Part shown: in pieces, positions 8,748-16,582 of the stretch | Numbering within the stretch: position 1 is the stretch's first letter | How the letters are laid out: every line of letters begins with the position of its first letter | Assembly: GCA_017433295.1 (NCBI GenBank) | Contig: JAFRHL010000047.1 | Span: 1-35,301 of the forward strand | Direction of reading: 5' to 3' | DNA: 35,301 bases | Origin: Eubacterium sp. | GTDB taxonomy: Bacteria > Bacillota > Clostridia > Lachnospirales > Lachnospiraceae | Notes under the pieces: model-generated | What the model saw: the letters and a program-made list of their open reading frames with translations, nothing else | Databases searched by the model: none | Told to the model about the DNA's origin: nothing | Program-made: the position numbers and the translations under genes

Positions 8748-9359
8748 TTACTTTACTTTTTCAATTCCCGAAAGAGGCCATATCCGAAGTGCAATACGTC
8801 CGACCAGCTGTTCTTTGGGGATAAAACCGATGGAAGTATTTCTCGAATCAATGGAAACACTTCTATGATCCCCCAGGACAAACACCCGGTTTTCCGGGAC
8901 CTGACAGGGCAGCTCGATATTACACTCGCCCAATGCTTTCTGATCCACGTAGGGTTCGTCCAGAAGTTCACCGTTTAAATAAACATTCCCTTCCTCATCT
9001 ATGTCAATCCAGTCCCCGGGCATACCGATCAACCGCTTGACAAGCACTGAATTATTGTAGTAGAACGCAATGACATCCCCCGGCTTCAGGGAGGATGTCT
9101 TCACTGTAATGACAACATTCCCTTCATACAAGGTGGGTGTCATGGATGAACCGAATACTCTTAACACCGGCACCCAGAGCGTTGTGATCAAAACTGCTAC
9201 GGCTGCGACGGTGGCCATGGAAAAAGCGATCCTCTTAATAAGGTTCCTGATCCTTTTCTTGTTCAGCTCAAGAGCAAGCGCTTCCTCCAGTTCCGCCAGC
9301 TGTTTTTCTGATGAAAGTCCGGGGTCGGGTCCGGTATCCGGGGCTAAGCTGCTTTTCAC
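8748..9359 (-). CDS. lepB: Signal peptidase I (first of two)
   Basis: Type I signal peptidase, 203 residues from a GTG start at 9359. I prefer this start because AAGGAG lies 10 nt upstream; the longer frame from TTG 9380 would place that ribosome site inside the coding region. After a charged N-terminus and one membrane segment (about 45-67) come the catalytic Ser in GSSMTP (Ser72) and Lys in LVKRLIGMPGD (Lys108), then GDHRSVSIDSR. It is clearly paralogous to the gene at 7632-8255, with the same layout and the shared LGECNI motif. It is the first gene of the operon and is driven by a perfect-consensus promoter. Confidence 0.9.
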   Translation of the reverse strand: MKSSLAPDTGPDPGLSSEKQLAELEEALALELNKKRIRNLIKRIAFSMATVAAVAVLITTLWVPVLRVFGSSMTPTLYEGNVVITVKTSSLKPGDVIAFYYNNSVLVKRLIGMPGDWIDIDEEGNVYLNGELLDEPYVDQKALGECNIELPCQVPENRVFVLGDHRSVSIDSRNTSIGFIPKEQLVGRIALRIWPLSGIEKVK

Positions 9360-9419
9360 TGTAAGACATCTCCTTCTCAAACAATTCCCGCTGTGCCACA
9401 GTTACTTTTCTAACACTAT

Positions 9420-9448
9420 ATTATACTTTAACAGTTTCTTATTGTCAA
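9420..9448 (-). promoter_or_regulatory. Perfect-consensus sigma-A promoter of the signal peptidase operon
   Basis: On the - strand, TTGACA (9448-9443), a 17-nt spacer and TATAAT (9425-9420) match the housekeeping consensus at all 12 positions. It sits about 60 nt upstream of the GTG start of the first signal peptidase gene. Confidence 0.85.
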
Positions 9449-9504
9449 CGAACCGCGCCCGGCTTTTTGTTTGTCCGGGGTCTGGAAGATTTTTGTTCAG
9501 GACA

Positions 9505-9585
9505 GAAGCGGGGCTGCCGCTTCAGATGCTGCTAAAAAAACGTACAAACAGTTTTCCCCACATCTCAAACGGCAGCCCCGCTGCC
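9505..9585. other. Nested inverted repeats with two alternative folds
   Basis: AGCGGGGCTGCCG (9507-9519) and CGGCAGCCCCGCT (9570-9582) are perfect 13-bp inverted repeats 50 nt apart. Each arm also folds alone: GAAGCGG/CCGCTTC (9505-9523) and GGCAGC/GCTGCC (9571-9585). The long stem and the two short hairpins are mutually exclusive. The region lies between the STAS gene and the signal peptidase promoter. It may terminate STAS transcription, be a switching element, or be a pair of REP-like palindromes. Confidence 0.5.
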
Positions 9586-9657
9586 TGAGCAAATATTTTG
9601 TTATTCAGGAATGCCGGAACTTGCCGACATCCCTTCTTACTCTATAATCTGAAGTTC

Positions 9658-9957
9658 CTACTCTATGGTCAGAATATCAGAGAATCCTGTTACCTCAAAG
9701 ATCTCCATGATTGTCTCATTTACATTTGTGATCTTCATTTCGCCCTGCTTTGTCATAACTTTCTGGGCTGAAAGCAGAACTCGAAGGCCTGCTGATGATA
9801 TGTAATCCAGTTTGCCGAAATCCAGTGTAAGCTCTTTAAGGTCTGAAAGGATCTCTTTAAGTTCCTTCTCCAGGTCAGGGGCAGTAACCGTATCAAGGCG
9901 ACCCTCAAGTACTACATCTGCCTTAGCATTCTCAACTGTCTTATTAATATTCAACAT
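9658..9957 (-). CDS. STAS-domain anti-sigma-factor-antagonist-like protein
   Basis: 99 residues, one whole STAS domain, the usual length for the SpoIIAA/RsbV family. AGGAGG lies 8 nt before the ATG. The conserved loop LDYISSAGLRVLL carries the Ser (Ser54/55) that anti-sigma-factor kinases phosphorylate in this family; the unphosphorylated protein normally binds the anti-sigma factor and frees the sigma factor. No kinase, phosphatase or sigma factor gene adjoins it, so partners must lie elsewhere. A hairpin with one A-A mismatch (9996-10015) lies in the leader. It appears monocistronic. Confidence 0.88.
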   Translation of the reverse strand: MLNINKTVENAKADVVLEGRLDTVTAPDLEKELKEILSDLKELTLDFGKLDYISSAGLRVLLSAQKVMTKQGEMKITNVNETIMEIFEVTGFSDILTIE

Positions 9958-10148
9958 GATTCTTTCCTCCTGTAAAATGGTCTTTCATTCATGATGGGAC
10001 CTGCTGTCAGGACCCTGTTTCATATAGAATACTAAAAATAATCATAAATGTCCAGAGCAGCATTCATAAAAATTATAAAAAACACAGATGAACCGGCGAT
10101 ACGAAGCTGATCTGCCCGGCTCTCGGCCGCCCCGTTATTTTCGGAGGA

Positions 10149-11195
10149 TTAATCAAATATTCGGGTAGTAAATTTTTCCCATGGTATATCCACCTGGGCC
10201 CCCTGGTTGATGATCTGATCTACATGCATCAGCAGAGGATAATCTTCCAGGCTGACCAGGTCTCTTTCTGACAGCTTCTTAACGGCCCTTGCCGTTCTGG
10301 TGGCGATGACGATGGACTCCAGGGTCACACCGGAAAGCTCCTCCATGGCCTGGTCAAAGCTTAATCCCCGGCCGAGCAGGGTTCCTATTTTCCTGGTTCT
10401 GCCTCCAAATACGGTGACATACAGGTCTCCTGCCCCGTGGATGATGTTCTCGGGGCCTCCTCCTATGAGTTCAAGCAGCTGCATCATTTCCTTGACACCC
10501 TGGCCGAACAGGGCTGCCTGGGAGTTATAGTGAACTGCGCCGATCTTGCCGTCTCTTTTTTCTGCCAGGCCCACTGCCAGGGATACTCCCAGGGCATAGG
10601 CGTTCTTCATGGCCACTGCGCACTCGACGCCCACCACATCTGTGGAGAGACTGATATGATAATAATCTGTGGCCAGCAGGGACTTGATATAGGTAAGGGT
10701 TTCCGGATCCTTGCCGCAGAAGGCCACATGGCTGTCATCATGGTCTGCCAGCTCATAGCTGGTGCAGGGGCCGCCGATGGCATTGAAGTTGATGTGCTTT
10801 CCTGCCGGCTGTCTCTGTTCGAAAATGTGGGGATAAGGAACCAGGGTTCCGTCGGGCAGGTCCACCATACCCTTGGTTACTGTCAGCAAAGGTACCTCCT
10901 CCGGGAGAACCGGCAGGATCTCATCGCAAAACCAGTCCAGACCGAAGCTGCTGACTCCGCCCAGGATCAGGTCTGCACCCTCAAGGGCTTCCTCAAGCTC
11001 CTCGATCTGGTAATATTTGATTCCGTCATGAAGTGTCCGCTTTAATGTGATATGATAATTATCCTTCCTTAACCCGTCAATGATGTCCCTGTCCAGAGGC
11101 GACCCCACCAGTCTCACCTCATGTCCGTTCTCAAATGCCGGAAATGTAATTGCTGAATTCATCTGACCTGCACAAACAAATGTAATAACGCTCAT
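10149..11195 (-). CDS. gpsA: Glycerol-3-phosphate dehydrogenase (NAD(P)+), divergent GpsA family
   Basis: 348 residues from ATG 11195, which follows AGGAGG; the open frame continues to 11279 but that extension lacks a ribosome site. The family reduces dihydroxyacetone phosphate to sn-glycerol 3-phosphate for lipid synthesis. The C-terminal half matches GpsA well: AMKNAYALG with the catalytic-type Lys (Lys197), then NSQAALFGQGVKEM and GAGDLYVT. TVTKGM supplies the second conserved Lys (108). The N-terminal nucleotide-binding loop is odd: where GpsA has GxGxxG, this protein reads CAGQMN, keeping only the middle Gly. The substrate is therefore less certain than the fold. It has its own promoter and is divergent from a LacI-type regulator. 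Confidence 0.75.
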   Translation of the reverse strand: MSVITFVCAGQMNSAITFPAFENGHEVRLVGSPLDRDIIDGLRKDNYHITLKRTLHDGIKYYQIEELEEALEGADLILGGVSSFGLDWFCDEILPVLPEEVPLLTVTKGMVDLPDGTLVPYPHIFEQRQPAGKHINFNAIGGPCTSYELADHDDSHVAFCGKDPETLTYIKSLLATDYYHISLSTDVVGVECAVAMKNAYALGVSLAVGLAEKRDGKIGAVHYNSQAALFGQGVKEMMQLLELIGGGPENIIHGAGDLYVTVFGGRTRKIGTLLGRGLSFDQAMEELSGVTLESIVIATRTARAVKKLSERDLVSLEDYPLLMHVDQIINQGAQVDIPWEKFTTRIFD

Positions 11196-11303
11196 TTTTT
11201 CCCTCCTGAAATTCTGATCCCTGGGCCTGTCCATCTGCTGACAGATACCCGGAAACCGGTGTCTTTTTCTCTTCACCACACTATTTTGTAACCTGTTGGG
11301 CCC

Positions 11304-11332
11304 ATTAAATCATAGTTTTTTCTGCCTGTCAA
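11304..11332 (-). promoter_or_regulatory. Promoter of the gpsA-like gene
   Basis: On the - strand, TTGACA (11332-11327), a 17-nt spacer and TTTAAT (11309-11304). The leader would be about 100 nt. The nearest LacI-type palindrome (11376-11397) lies some 45 bp upstream of the -35 box. Confidence 0.7.
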
Positions 11333-11375
11333 ACCCCCCACACGGCTTAAACAGGGCGTGTTTTCAGGATATTTA

Positions 11376-11397
11376 TTAATCATATTTATTTGATTAA
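11376..11397. promoter_or_regulatory. Putative LacI-family operator, site 1
   Basis: TTAATCA (11376-11382) and TGATTAA (11391-11397) are perfect 7-bp inverted arms 8 nt apart. They share the half-site TTAATCA with sites 2 and 3 in the same gap. The site lies between the divergent gpsA and LacI promoters. Confidence 0.5.
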
Positions 11398-11416
11398 CAA
11401 CCCCTGCAAATTACCA

Positions 11417-11445
11417 TTGCAAATATAAGCATTTCAGGATAAAAT
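11417..11445 (+). promoter_or_regulatory. Promoter of the LacI-family regulator
   Basis: TTGCAA (11417-11422), a 17-nt spacer and TAAAAT (11440-11445). Putative operator site 2 begins 1 nt after the -10 box, over the expected transcription start, which fits negative autoregulation. Confidence 0.6.
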
Positions 11446-11446
11446 G

Positions 11447-11475
11447 TTATTAATCAATTTCTATTTGATTAATAA
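11447..11475. promoter_or_regulatory. Putative LacI-family operator, site 2 (strongest)
   Basis: TTATTAATCAA (11447-11457) and TTGATTAATAA (11465-11475) form a perfect 11-bp inverted repeat with a 7-nt centre. A lone half-site, ATTAATCAA, recurs at 11482-11490. Position over the transcription start suggests repression of the regulator itself. Confidence 0.6.
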
Positions 11476-11481
11476 ACAGCC

Positions 11482-11490
11482 ATTAATCAA
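11482..11490. promoter_or_regulatory. ATTAATCAA half-site (site 3)
   Basis: The 9-base half-site of operator 2 occurs again without a good opposing arm, 31 nt before the LacI start codon. An imperfect ATAAATCAAA follows at once. Confidence 0.35.
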
Positions 11491-11521
11491 AATAAATCAA
11501 ACGAAGCCGCCGGAGGTCATT

Positions 11522-12655
11522 ATGGGAAAGAGAAGAAAGGTTACCACCAGGGATATTGCGGAGTATACAGAACTGTCCCAGTCCACCGTTTCTATGATAC
11601 TGAGCGGAAAAGCAAATGTCTCCTTTTCTCCGGAGACGGTTGAAAAAGTGAAAAAGGCCGCCGGGGAACTGGGTTACAAAAAGCCGGAAAAAAAGGCCGC
11701 TGTCCTTTCGGGGGCAGATCTTTTACGGAGCACCATCCTTGTCTTTGCGCCCTCCCTGGCCAACGGCTATTTTTCCAGACTGATCCATTCCATTACGGAG
11801 CATGCCGCAAATTATAATTATACTGTAATGACTGCCGTGACCTTCCGGGACAGTGAAAGGGAGCAGGCCTTTCTTGCCCAGTACAGGAAAGCCCCTCCGG
11901 CCGGTATCATCATGCTGTACCCGCCACTGTGCCGTGCCATGGTAAACAGCCTGGCAAAGGAGATTCCGGTGGTTGCCATCGGGGAAAAGCCTTCCGGCAG
12001 CCGCTACGATTCCGTGGAGCTTAACGGCCACACGACCGGCTACATGATGGGGGAATACCTGATTTCCCAGGGGCACAGGAAGATAGCCTATGTCAGTCCT
12101 CCGGTCAACGAAAAAAACACCGGCCGTATCCGCCGCTACCGGGGCCTGGTCCGGGCCTTCGAGGATCATGGGCTGGATTCCTCATCCCTGATCCTGGCAG
12201 CACCAAAGCCTCTGACCTACAGCAGGTACAGCCCGGATGAAGCTGAATACAAAAACGGATATGACCTGACCCTCAATTTTATTGGCAGCTATGACCCGGC
12301 TGCGTCTGCGGGGCCTGATGACATGTCCTCTTACGGGAGGCATAACGACATCACCGCATTTGTGGGACATAATGATATGACCGCTCTGGGAATCATGGGG
12401 GCCATTCGTGCAAAAGGATACCGCATCCCCCAGGATTACTCTGTGGCGGGCTTTGACAATATTGTCCTTTCCGGCATGCCCCAGATCAACCTGACCACCA
12501 TCGAGCACTCCTCTGTACAAAAGGGCCGGGAGGCGGTGGAGCTGATTGTCAGAAAGCAGGCCGCAAGACAGAAAAAAGCGCAGAACGAAAAATACATTCT
12601 GCGCATGGAATACGAACCGGAGCTGATCGTCCGGGGTACTGTAAAAAAGATCTGA
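11522..12655 (+). CDS. LacI-family transcriptional regulator
   Basis: 377 residues from ATG 11522, with GGAGGT 4 nt upstream. An upstream in-frame ATG at 11444 is rejected because it overlaps the -10 box and operator. Residues 7-30 (VTTRDIAEYTELSQSTVSMI) are the LacI helix-turn-helix, followed by the hinge helix region. Residues about 65-370 are a periplasmic-binding-protein-like sugar-sensing domain (ITAFVGHNDMTALGIMGAIRAKG, then QDYSVAGFDNI as in other members). The effector cannot be read from sequence. It is divergent from the gpsA-like gene and separated by three candidate operator sites, so it probably controls itself and perhaps gpsA. Its stop lies 1 nt from the metY stop on the other strand. 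Confidence 0.9.
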   Translation: MGKRRKVTTRDIAEYTELSQSTVSMILSGKANVSFSPETVEKVKKAAGELGYKKPEKKAAVLSGADLLRSTILVFAPSLANGYFSRLIHSITEHAANYNYTVMTAVTFRDSEREQAFLAQYRKAPPAGIIMLYPPLCRAMVNSLAKEIPVVAIGEKPSGSRYDSVELNGHTTGYMMGEYLISQGHRKIAYVSPPVNEKNTGRIRRYRGLVRAFEDHGLDSSSLILAAPKPLTYSRYSPDEAEYKNGYDLTLNFIGSYDPAASAGPDDMSSYGRHNDITAFVGHNDMTALGIMGAIRAKGYRIPQDYSVAGFDNIVLSGMPQINLTTIEHSSVQKGREAVELIVRKQAARQKKAQNEKYILRMEYEPELIVRGTVKKI

Positions 12656-12656
12656 G

Positions 12657-13943
12657 TTACCGGCAGGCTTCAAGGGCCTGAGCCAGATCCGCGATAAGGT
12701 CCTCTTTGTCCTCAAGACCGCAGGACATACGGATCAGTCCCGCAGGGATTCCGGCTGCGTTAAGCTCTTCATCGTTCATCTGGCGGTGGGTGCTGGTGGC
12801 CGGATTCAGACAGCAGGTCCTGGCGTCTGCCACATGGGTCTCTATGGCAGCCAGCTTCAGGTTCTTCATGAACTTCTCCGCCATCTCTCTGCCACCTTTC
12901 AGTTCGAAGGAAACAACACCGCATCCTCCCTGCGGCATATATTTCTGAGCAATGTCATAATAGGGGCTGCTCTTAAGTCCCGGATAGGTCACCTTCGTAA
13001 CCAGCTCCCGTCCCTCCAGCCATTCGGCCACGGCCTGTCCGTTCTCCACATGCTTCGGCATACGCACATGAAGAGATTCCAGACCCAGATTCAGATAATA
13101 AGCGCTCTGAGGAGACTGGGTACAGCCCAGGTCACGCATCAGCTGAGATGTGGCCTTCGTGATAAATGCAGCTTCATTTCCGAATTTCTCCGCGTAAACG
13201 ATCCCATGATAGGACTCATCGGGAGTGGTAAGGCCGGGGAACTTATCAGCATGGGCCATCCAGTCAAAACGGCCGCTGTCTACCACAGCGCCGCCCACGG
13301 CGGAACCATGTCCGTCCATATATTTGGTTGTGGAATGGGTCACAATGTCGGCTCCCCACTCGATGGGACGAAGATTCACCGGGGTCGGGAAGGTATTATC
13401 CACGATCAGAGGAACTCCATGCCGATGAGCCGCCGCTGCGAACCGCTCGATATCCAGCACGGTCAGCGCCGGGTTGGCGATGGACTCGCCGAACATGGCC
13501 TTTGTATTCGGCTGGAAAGCCGCATCCAGCTCCTCATCACTGGCATCAGGTGATACAAAGGTGGACTGGATCCCCATCTTGGCCATGGTAACCTTGATCA
13601 GATTATAGGTTCCTCCATAAATGGAGGAAGAGGATACTATATGATCTCCCGCCTCACAGATATTAAAGATGGCAAAAAGGTTGGCGGCCTGACCGGAAGA
13701 AGTCAGCATACCGGCTGCCCCGCCCTCCATGGCAGCGATCTTGGCGGCCACGTGGTCACAGGTGGGATTCTGGAGTCTGGAATAAAAGTATCCTGAAGCT
13801 TCCAGGTCAAAAAGCTTGCCCATATCCTCACTGGTATCATACTTAAATGTAGTGGACTGGATAATGGGTATCTGTCTTGGACCACCATTCTCAGGGGTAT
13901 AACCAGCCTGTACACATTTGGTTCCGATTCTGAAATCACTCAT
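12657..13943 (-). CDS. metY: O-acetylhomoserine sulfhydrylase (homocysteine synthase)
   Basis: 428 residues from ATG 13943, which follows GGAGG; an in-frame ATG at 13994 lies within the promoter. A PLP enzyme of the Cys/Met metabolism family that makes homocysteine from O-acetylhomoserine and sulfide. The PLP-binding Lys is in THSTTKYMDGHG (Lys207); SRLQNPT (55-61) and DNTFPTP are other family motifs. Length and the GTKCVQAGYTPENG start favour MetY over cystathionine gamma-synthase (usually about 380 residues). It has its own promoter; I saw no SAM riboswitch or T-box in the 99-nt leader region. Confidence 0.92.
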   Translation of the reverse strand: MSDFRIGTKCVQAGYTPENGGPRQIPIIQSTTFKYDTSEDMGKLFDLEASGYFYSRLQNPTCDHVAAKIAAMEGGAAGMLTSSGQAANLFAIFNICEAGDHIVSSSSIYGGTYNLIKVTMAKMGIQSTFVSPDASDEELDAAFQPNTKAMFGESIANPALTVLDIERFAAAAHRHGVPLIVDNTFPTPVNLRPIEWGADIVTHSTTKYMDGHGSAVGGAVVDSGRFDWMAHADKFPGLTTPDESYHGIVYAEKFGNEAAFITKATSQLMRDLGCTQSPQSAYYLNLGLESLHVRMPKHVENGQAVAEWLEGRELVTKVTYPGLKSSPYYDIAQKYMPQGGCGVVSFELKGGREMAEKFMKNLKLAAIETHVADARTCCLNPATSTHRQMNDEELNAAGIPAGLIRMSCGLEDKEDLIADLAQALEACR

Positions 13944-13984
13944 GATTGTTTCCTCCGATTTCCATGTATTAAATAACTGAAATA

Positions 13985-14013
13985 AAGATAGCACTGTTTG
14001 ATCAGAATATCAA
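13985..14013 (-). promoter_or_regulatory. Promoter of metY
   Basis: On the - strand, TTGATA (14013-14008), a 17-nt spacer ending in TGC, and TATCTT (13990-13985). It has both a -35 box and an extended -10. It lies just after the feoAB hairpin. Confidence 0.6.
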
Positions 14014-14015
14014 CC

Positions 14016-14035
14016 GAAATCGCCTCGGCGGTTTC
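14016..14035. terminator. Hairpin after feoAB (possible terminator)
   Basis: GAAATCGCC (14016-14024) pairs with GGCGGTTTC (14027-14035) with one mismatch. It lies 7 nt past the feoAB stop and directly before the metY promoter. The following T content is weak, so termination may be partial. Confidence 0.4.
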
Positions 14036-14042
14036 AATTAAT

Positions 14043-16511
14043 TCACACGACCGCCCCGATCCCATACACCAGCAGGGCCCCCAGCCAGGCCACAAAGCAC
14101 TGCCAGGCCACAAGGCCGACTGCCCATCTGGTGCCCATTTCCCTTCTGATGGAGGCAATGGCGGCCACGCAGGGTGTATAGAGCAGGGAGAATACCAGCA
14201 GGGAGGCCGCTGCCCGGCCGGATATGGCGCCGGCCACCTGCCCGCCGAAAAGGATCTTCATGGTGGAGACTACGCTTTCCTTTGCCATGAAGCCGGATAT
14301 CAGGGAGGTGCAGATCCTCCAGTCCCCAAGGCCGATGGGGCGCATCAGGGGTACCAGGTGTCCGGCGATCAGGGCAAGAATACTGTCTTTGGAGTCCTTC
14401 ACCATATGGAAACCCGGATCGAAGCTTTGCAGCAGCCAGACGATTATGGTGGCAATGAATATTACGGAAAATGCTCTCTGAAGGAAATCCTTCGCCTTAT
14501 CCCAGAGCAGGCGGAAGACATTTTTTGCTCCCGGCAGCCGGTAATTGGGCAGCTCCATGACAAAGGGCACAGCTTCTCCCTGAAAGAGAACTTTCCGGTA
14601 AAGGCAGGCCGCAAGGATCCCGGAGGCTATGCCGAAGACATAAAGGGCGATCATGATCAGGGCTCCCTTTCCCGGGAAAAATACACTGATAAAAAATGAA
14701 AAGATGGGGATCTTTGCGCTGCAGCTCATAAAGGGGGTCAGCAGGATGGTCATCCGCCGGTCCCTGTCACTGGGCAGGGTTCTGGTAGCCATGACAGCGG
14801 GTACTGTACAGCCGAAGCCGATCAGCAATGGTACAATACTCCTTCCTGACAGACCGATCTTGCGCAGAAGCTTATCCATCACAAAAGCCACCCGGGCAAT
14901 ATATCCGCTGTCCTCCAGAAGAGACAGGAAAAAGAAGAGGGTCACGATGACAGGCAGGAAGCTTAAGACGCTGCCTACTCCGGCAAAAACGCCTTTGATA
15001 ACCAGCCCGTGAATGGCTTCATTGACATGTCCCAGACTGAGCAGCTGATCCACAAAAGCCGAAAGGGCGCCCACTCCCTTCTCGACCAGACCCTGAAGCC
15101 AGGCTCCGATCACATTAAAGGTAAGATAGAAGACCAGCCCCATGATCACAATAAAAGCAGGGATTGCCGTGTATTTACCTGTCAGGATCCGGTCCAGTTT
15201 CTCACTGCGGATCCTCTCCTTACTCTCATGGGGCTTCTTTACCGTAAGCTGACAGACCTTGCCTATATAATCAAACCGCATGGCGGCGATGGCTGCATTG
15301 CGGTCCATCCCCCTCTCGGTTTCCATCTGTATTACAATGTGTTCGATGGTCTCCAGTTCGTTCTGGTCCAAAGCCAGCTGCTTTATCACCAGCTCATCTC
15401 CTTCAATGACCTTGCTGGTGGCAAATCGAACAGGAAGCCCGCAGGCCCTGGCGTGGTCCTCGATCAGGTGGGCGATGGCATGGATACAGCGGTGGACCGC
15501 TCCCCTGTGGTCATTTTCATCACAGAAGTCCTGCCGGAGGGGCCTTTCCTGATAATAAGCGATGTGGATGGCATGGTCGATCAGCTCATGGACTCCCTGA
15601 TTTTTGGCCGCTGAGATGGGAACCACCGGCACGCCCAGCAGTCCTTCCATCTCATTGACATCCACGCTTCCTCCATTGGCCGTCATCTCGTCCATCATAT
15701 TCAGAGCCACCACCATGGGGATATTCATCTCCAGAAGCTGCATGGTCAGATACAGATTGCGTTCTATATTCGTGGCATCAACAATATTGATGATGGCTTT
15801 GGGCTTTTCATTCAGTACAAAGTTACGGGAAACGATCTCCTCACTGCTGTAGGGGGACATGGAGTAGATTCCGGGCAGGTCTGTGATCAGGGTGTCGGGA
15901 TGTCCCTTGATGACTCCGTCCTTCCGGTCGACCGTGACCCCCGGGAAATTTCCCACGTGCTGATTCGCCCCGGTGAGCTGGTTAAAAAGGGTGGTCTTGC
16001 CGCAGTTCTGATTGCCCACCAGGGCAAAGGTCAAAACGGTCCCTTCCGGCAGCGGATGGCCGGAACCCTTGGGGTGAAACTTTCCTCCCTCTCCAAGACC
16101 CGGATGGAAGCTTGTGTTCTTCTTTTCCCGGGGGAAAGAGACCCTGCCTGTAGCGGGGCGCAGCCTGCCTGGTGCATCACCGGCAGCTTGGCCGGCAGTC
16201 CGGCCCTGTCCTGAATCATCTGAGCCCATCTGCCCTGCATCCTCATGGCCCATCTGCTCTAAAACCTCAACGCCGATCTGCCCTGCGTCATTCAGTCTGA
16301 GGGTCAGTTCGTAGCCGTGGAGCATCAGTTCCACAGGATCTCCCATGGGAGCATATTTTATCACCGTAACTTCTGCTCCGGGAATTACGCCCATATCAAG
16401 AAAATGCTGGCGAAGGGCTCCCTGGCCGCCAACAGTTTTTATGACGGCGCTTTGCCCGATCGCCAGATCTTTTATGGTCATTGCTTTTGTTGAGTCGTCT
16501 ATATGTTTCAT
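14043..16511 (-). CDS. feoB: FeoA-FeoB fusion ferrous iron transporter
   Basis: 822 residues. Imports Fe2+ across the membrane, with a cytoplasmic G domain. Residues about 10-84 are a FeoA (SH3-like) domain; a Gly/Gln/Asp-rich linker (about 85-157) follows; then the FeoB GTPase with G1 GNQNCGKT (166-173), G3 DLPGIYS and G4 NMMD. The C-terminal half holds the membrane segments of the two FeoB gate regions (for example GRSIVPLLIGFGCTVPAVMATR). FeoA and FeoB are normally separate small and large genes; this fusion is known in some Firmicutes. The start is supported by GGGAG 9 nt upstream. No separate promoter is obvious; it lies 71 nt below the short membrane protein gene. Confidence 0.93.
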   Translation of the reverse strand: MKHIDDSTKAMTIKDLAIGQSAVIKTVGGQGALRQHFLDMGVIPGAEVTVIKYAPMGDPVELMLHGYELTLRLNDAGQIGVEVLEQMGHEDAGQMGSDDSGQGRTAGQAAGDAPGRLRPATGRVSFPREKKNTSFHPGLGEGGKFHPKGSGHPLPEGTVLTFALVGNQNCGKTTLFNQLTGANQHVGNFPGVTVDRKDGVIKGHPDTLITDLPGIYSMSPYSSEEIVSRNFVLNEKPKAIINIVDATNIERNLYLTMQLLEMNIPMVVALNMMDEMTANGGSVDVNEMEGLLGVPVVPISAAKNQGVHELIDHAIHIAYYQERPLRQDFCDENDHRGAVHRCIHAIAHLIEDHARACGLPVRFATSKVIEGDELVIKQLALDQNELETIEHIVIQMETERGMDRNAAIAAMRFDYIGKVCQLTVKKPHESKERIRSEKLDRILTGKYTAIPAFIVIMGLVFYLTFNVIGAWLQGLVEKGVGALSAFVDQLLSLGHVNEAIHGLVIKGVFAGVGSVLSFLPVIVTLFFFLSLLEDSGYIARVAFVMDKLLRKIGLSGRSIVPLLIGFGCTVPAVMATRTLPSDRDRRMTILLTPFMSCSAKIPIFSFFISVFFPGKGALIMIALYVFGIASGILAACLYRKVLFQGEAVPFVMELPNYRLPGAKNVFRLLWDKAKDFLQRAFSVIFIATIIVWLLQSFDPGFHMVKDSKDSILALIAGHLVPLMRPIGLGDWRICTSLISGFMAKESVVSTMKILFGGQVAGAISGRAAASLLVFSLLYTPCVAAIASIRREMGTRWAVGLVAWQCFVAWLGALLVYGIGAVV

Positions 16512-16582
16512 GTCCTGATACTCCCGTCTGATTCCATTTTAAATCTATAAAAACAAATGTATGATATCCACAATAAAAACCA

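Noticed and set aside
10085-10114. Terminator after the gpsA-like gene
   Set aside because: A 5-bp CAGAT/ATCTG stem before a T-rich stretch is too weak to call.
10437-11045. + strand open frame opposite gpsA
   Set aside because: Antisense shadow; composition follows codon structure of the real gene.
11196-11279. 28-codon N-terminal extension of the gpsA-like gene
   Set aside because: AGGAGG sits just before the internal ATG at 11195, and the extension lies in the leader between promoter and gene.
12655-12657. Overlap or fusion of the LacI and metY 3' ends
   Set aside because: The two stops are 1 nt apart on opposite strands; tight but ordinary convergence.
13944-14042. SAM riboswitch or T-box upstream of metY
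   Set aside because: The gap contains a promoter and a short hairpin only; there is no room or motif for either riboswitch.
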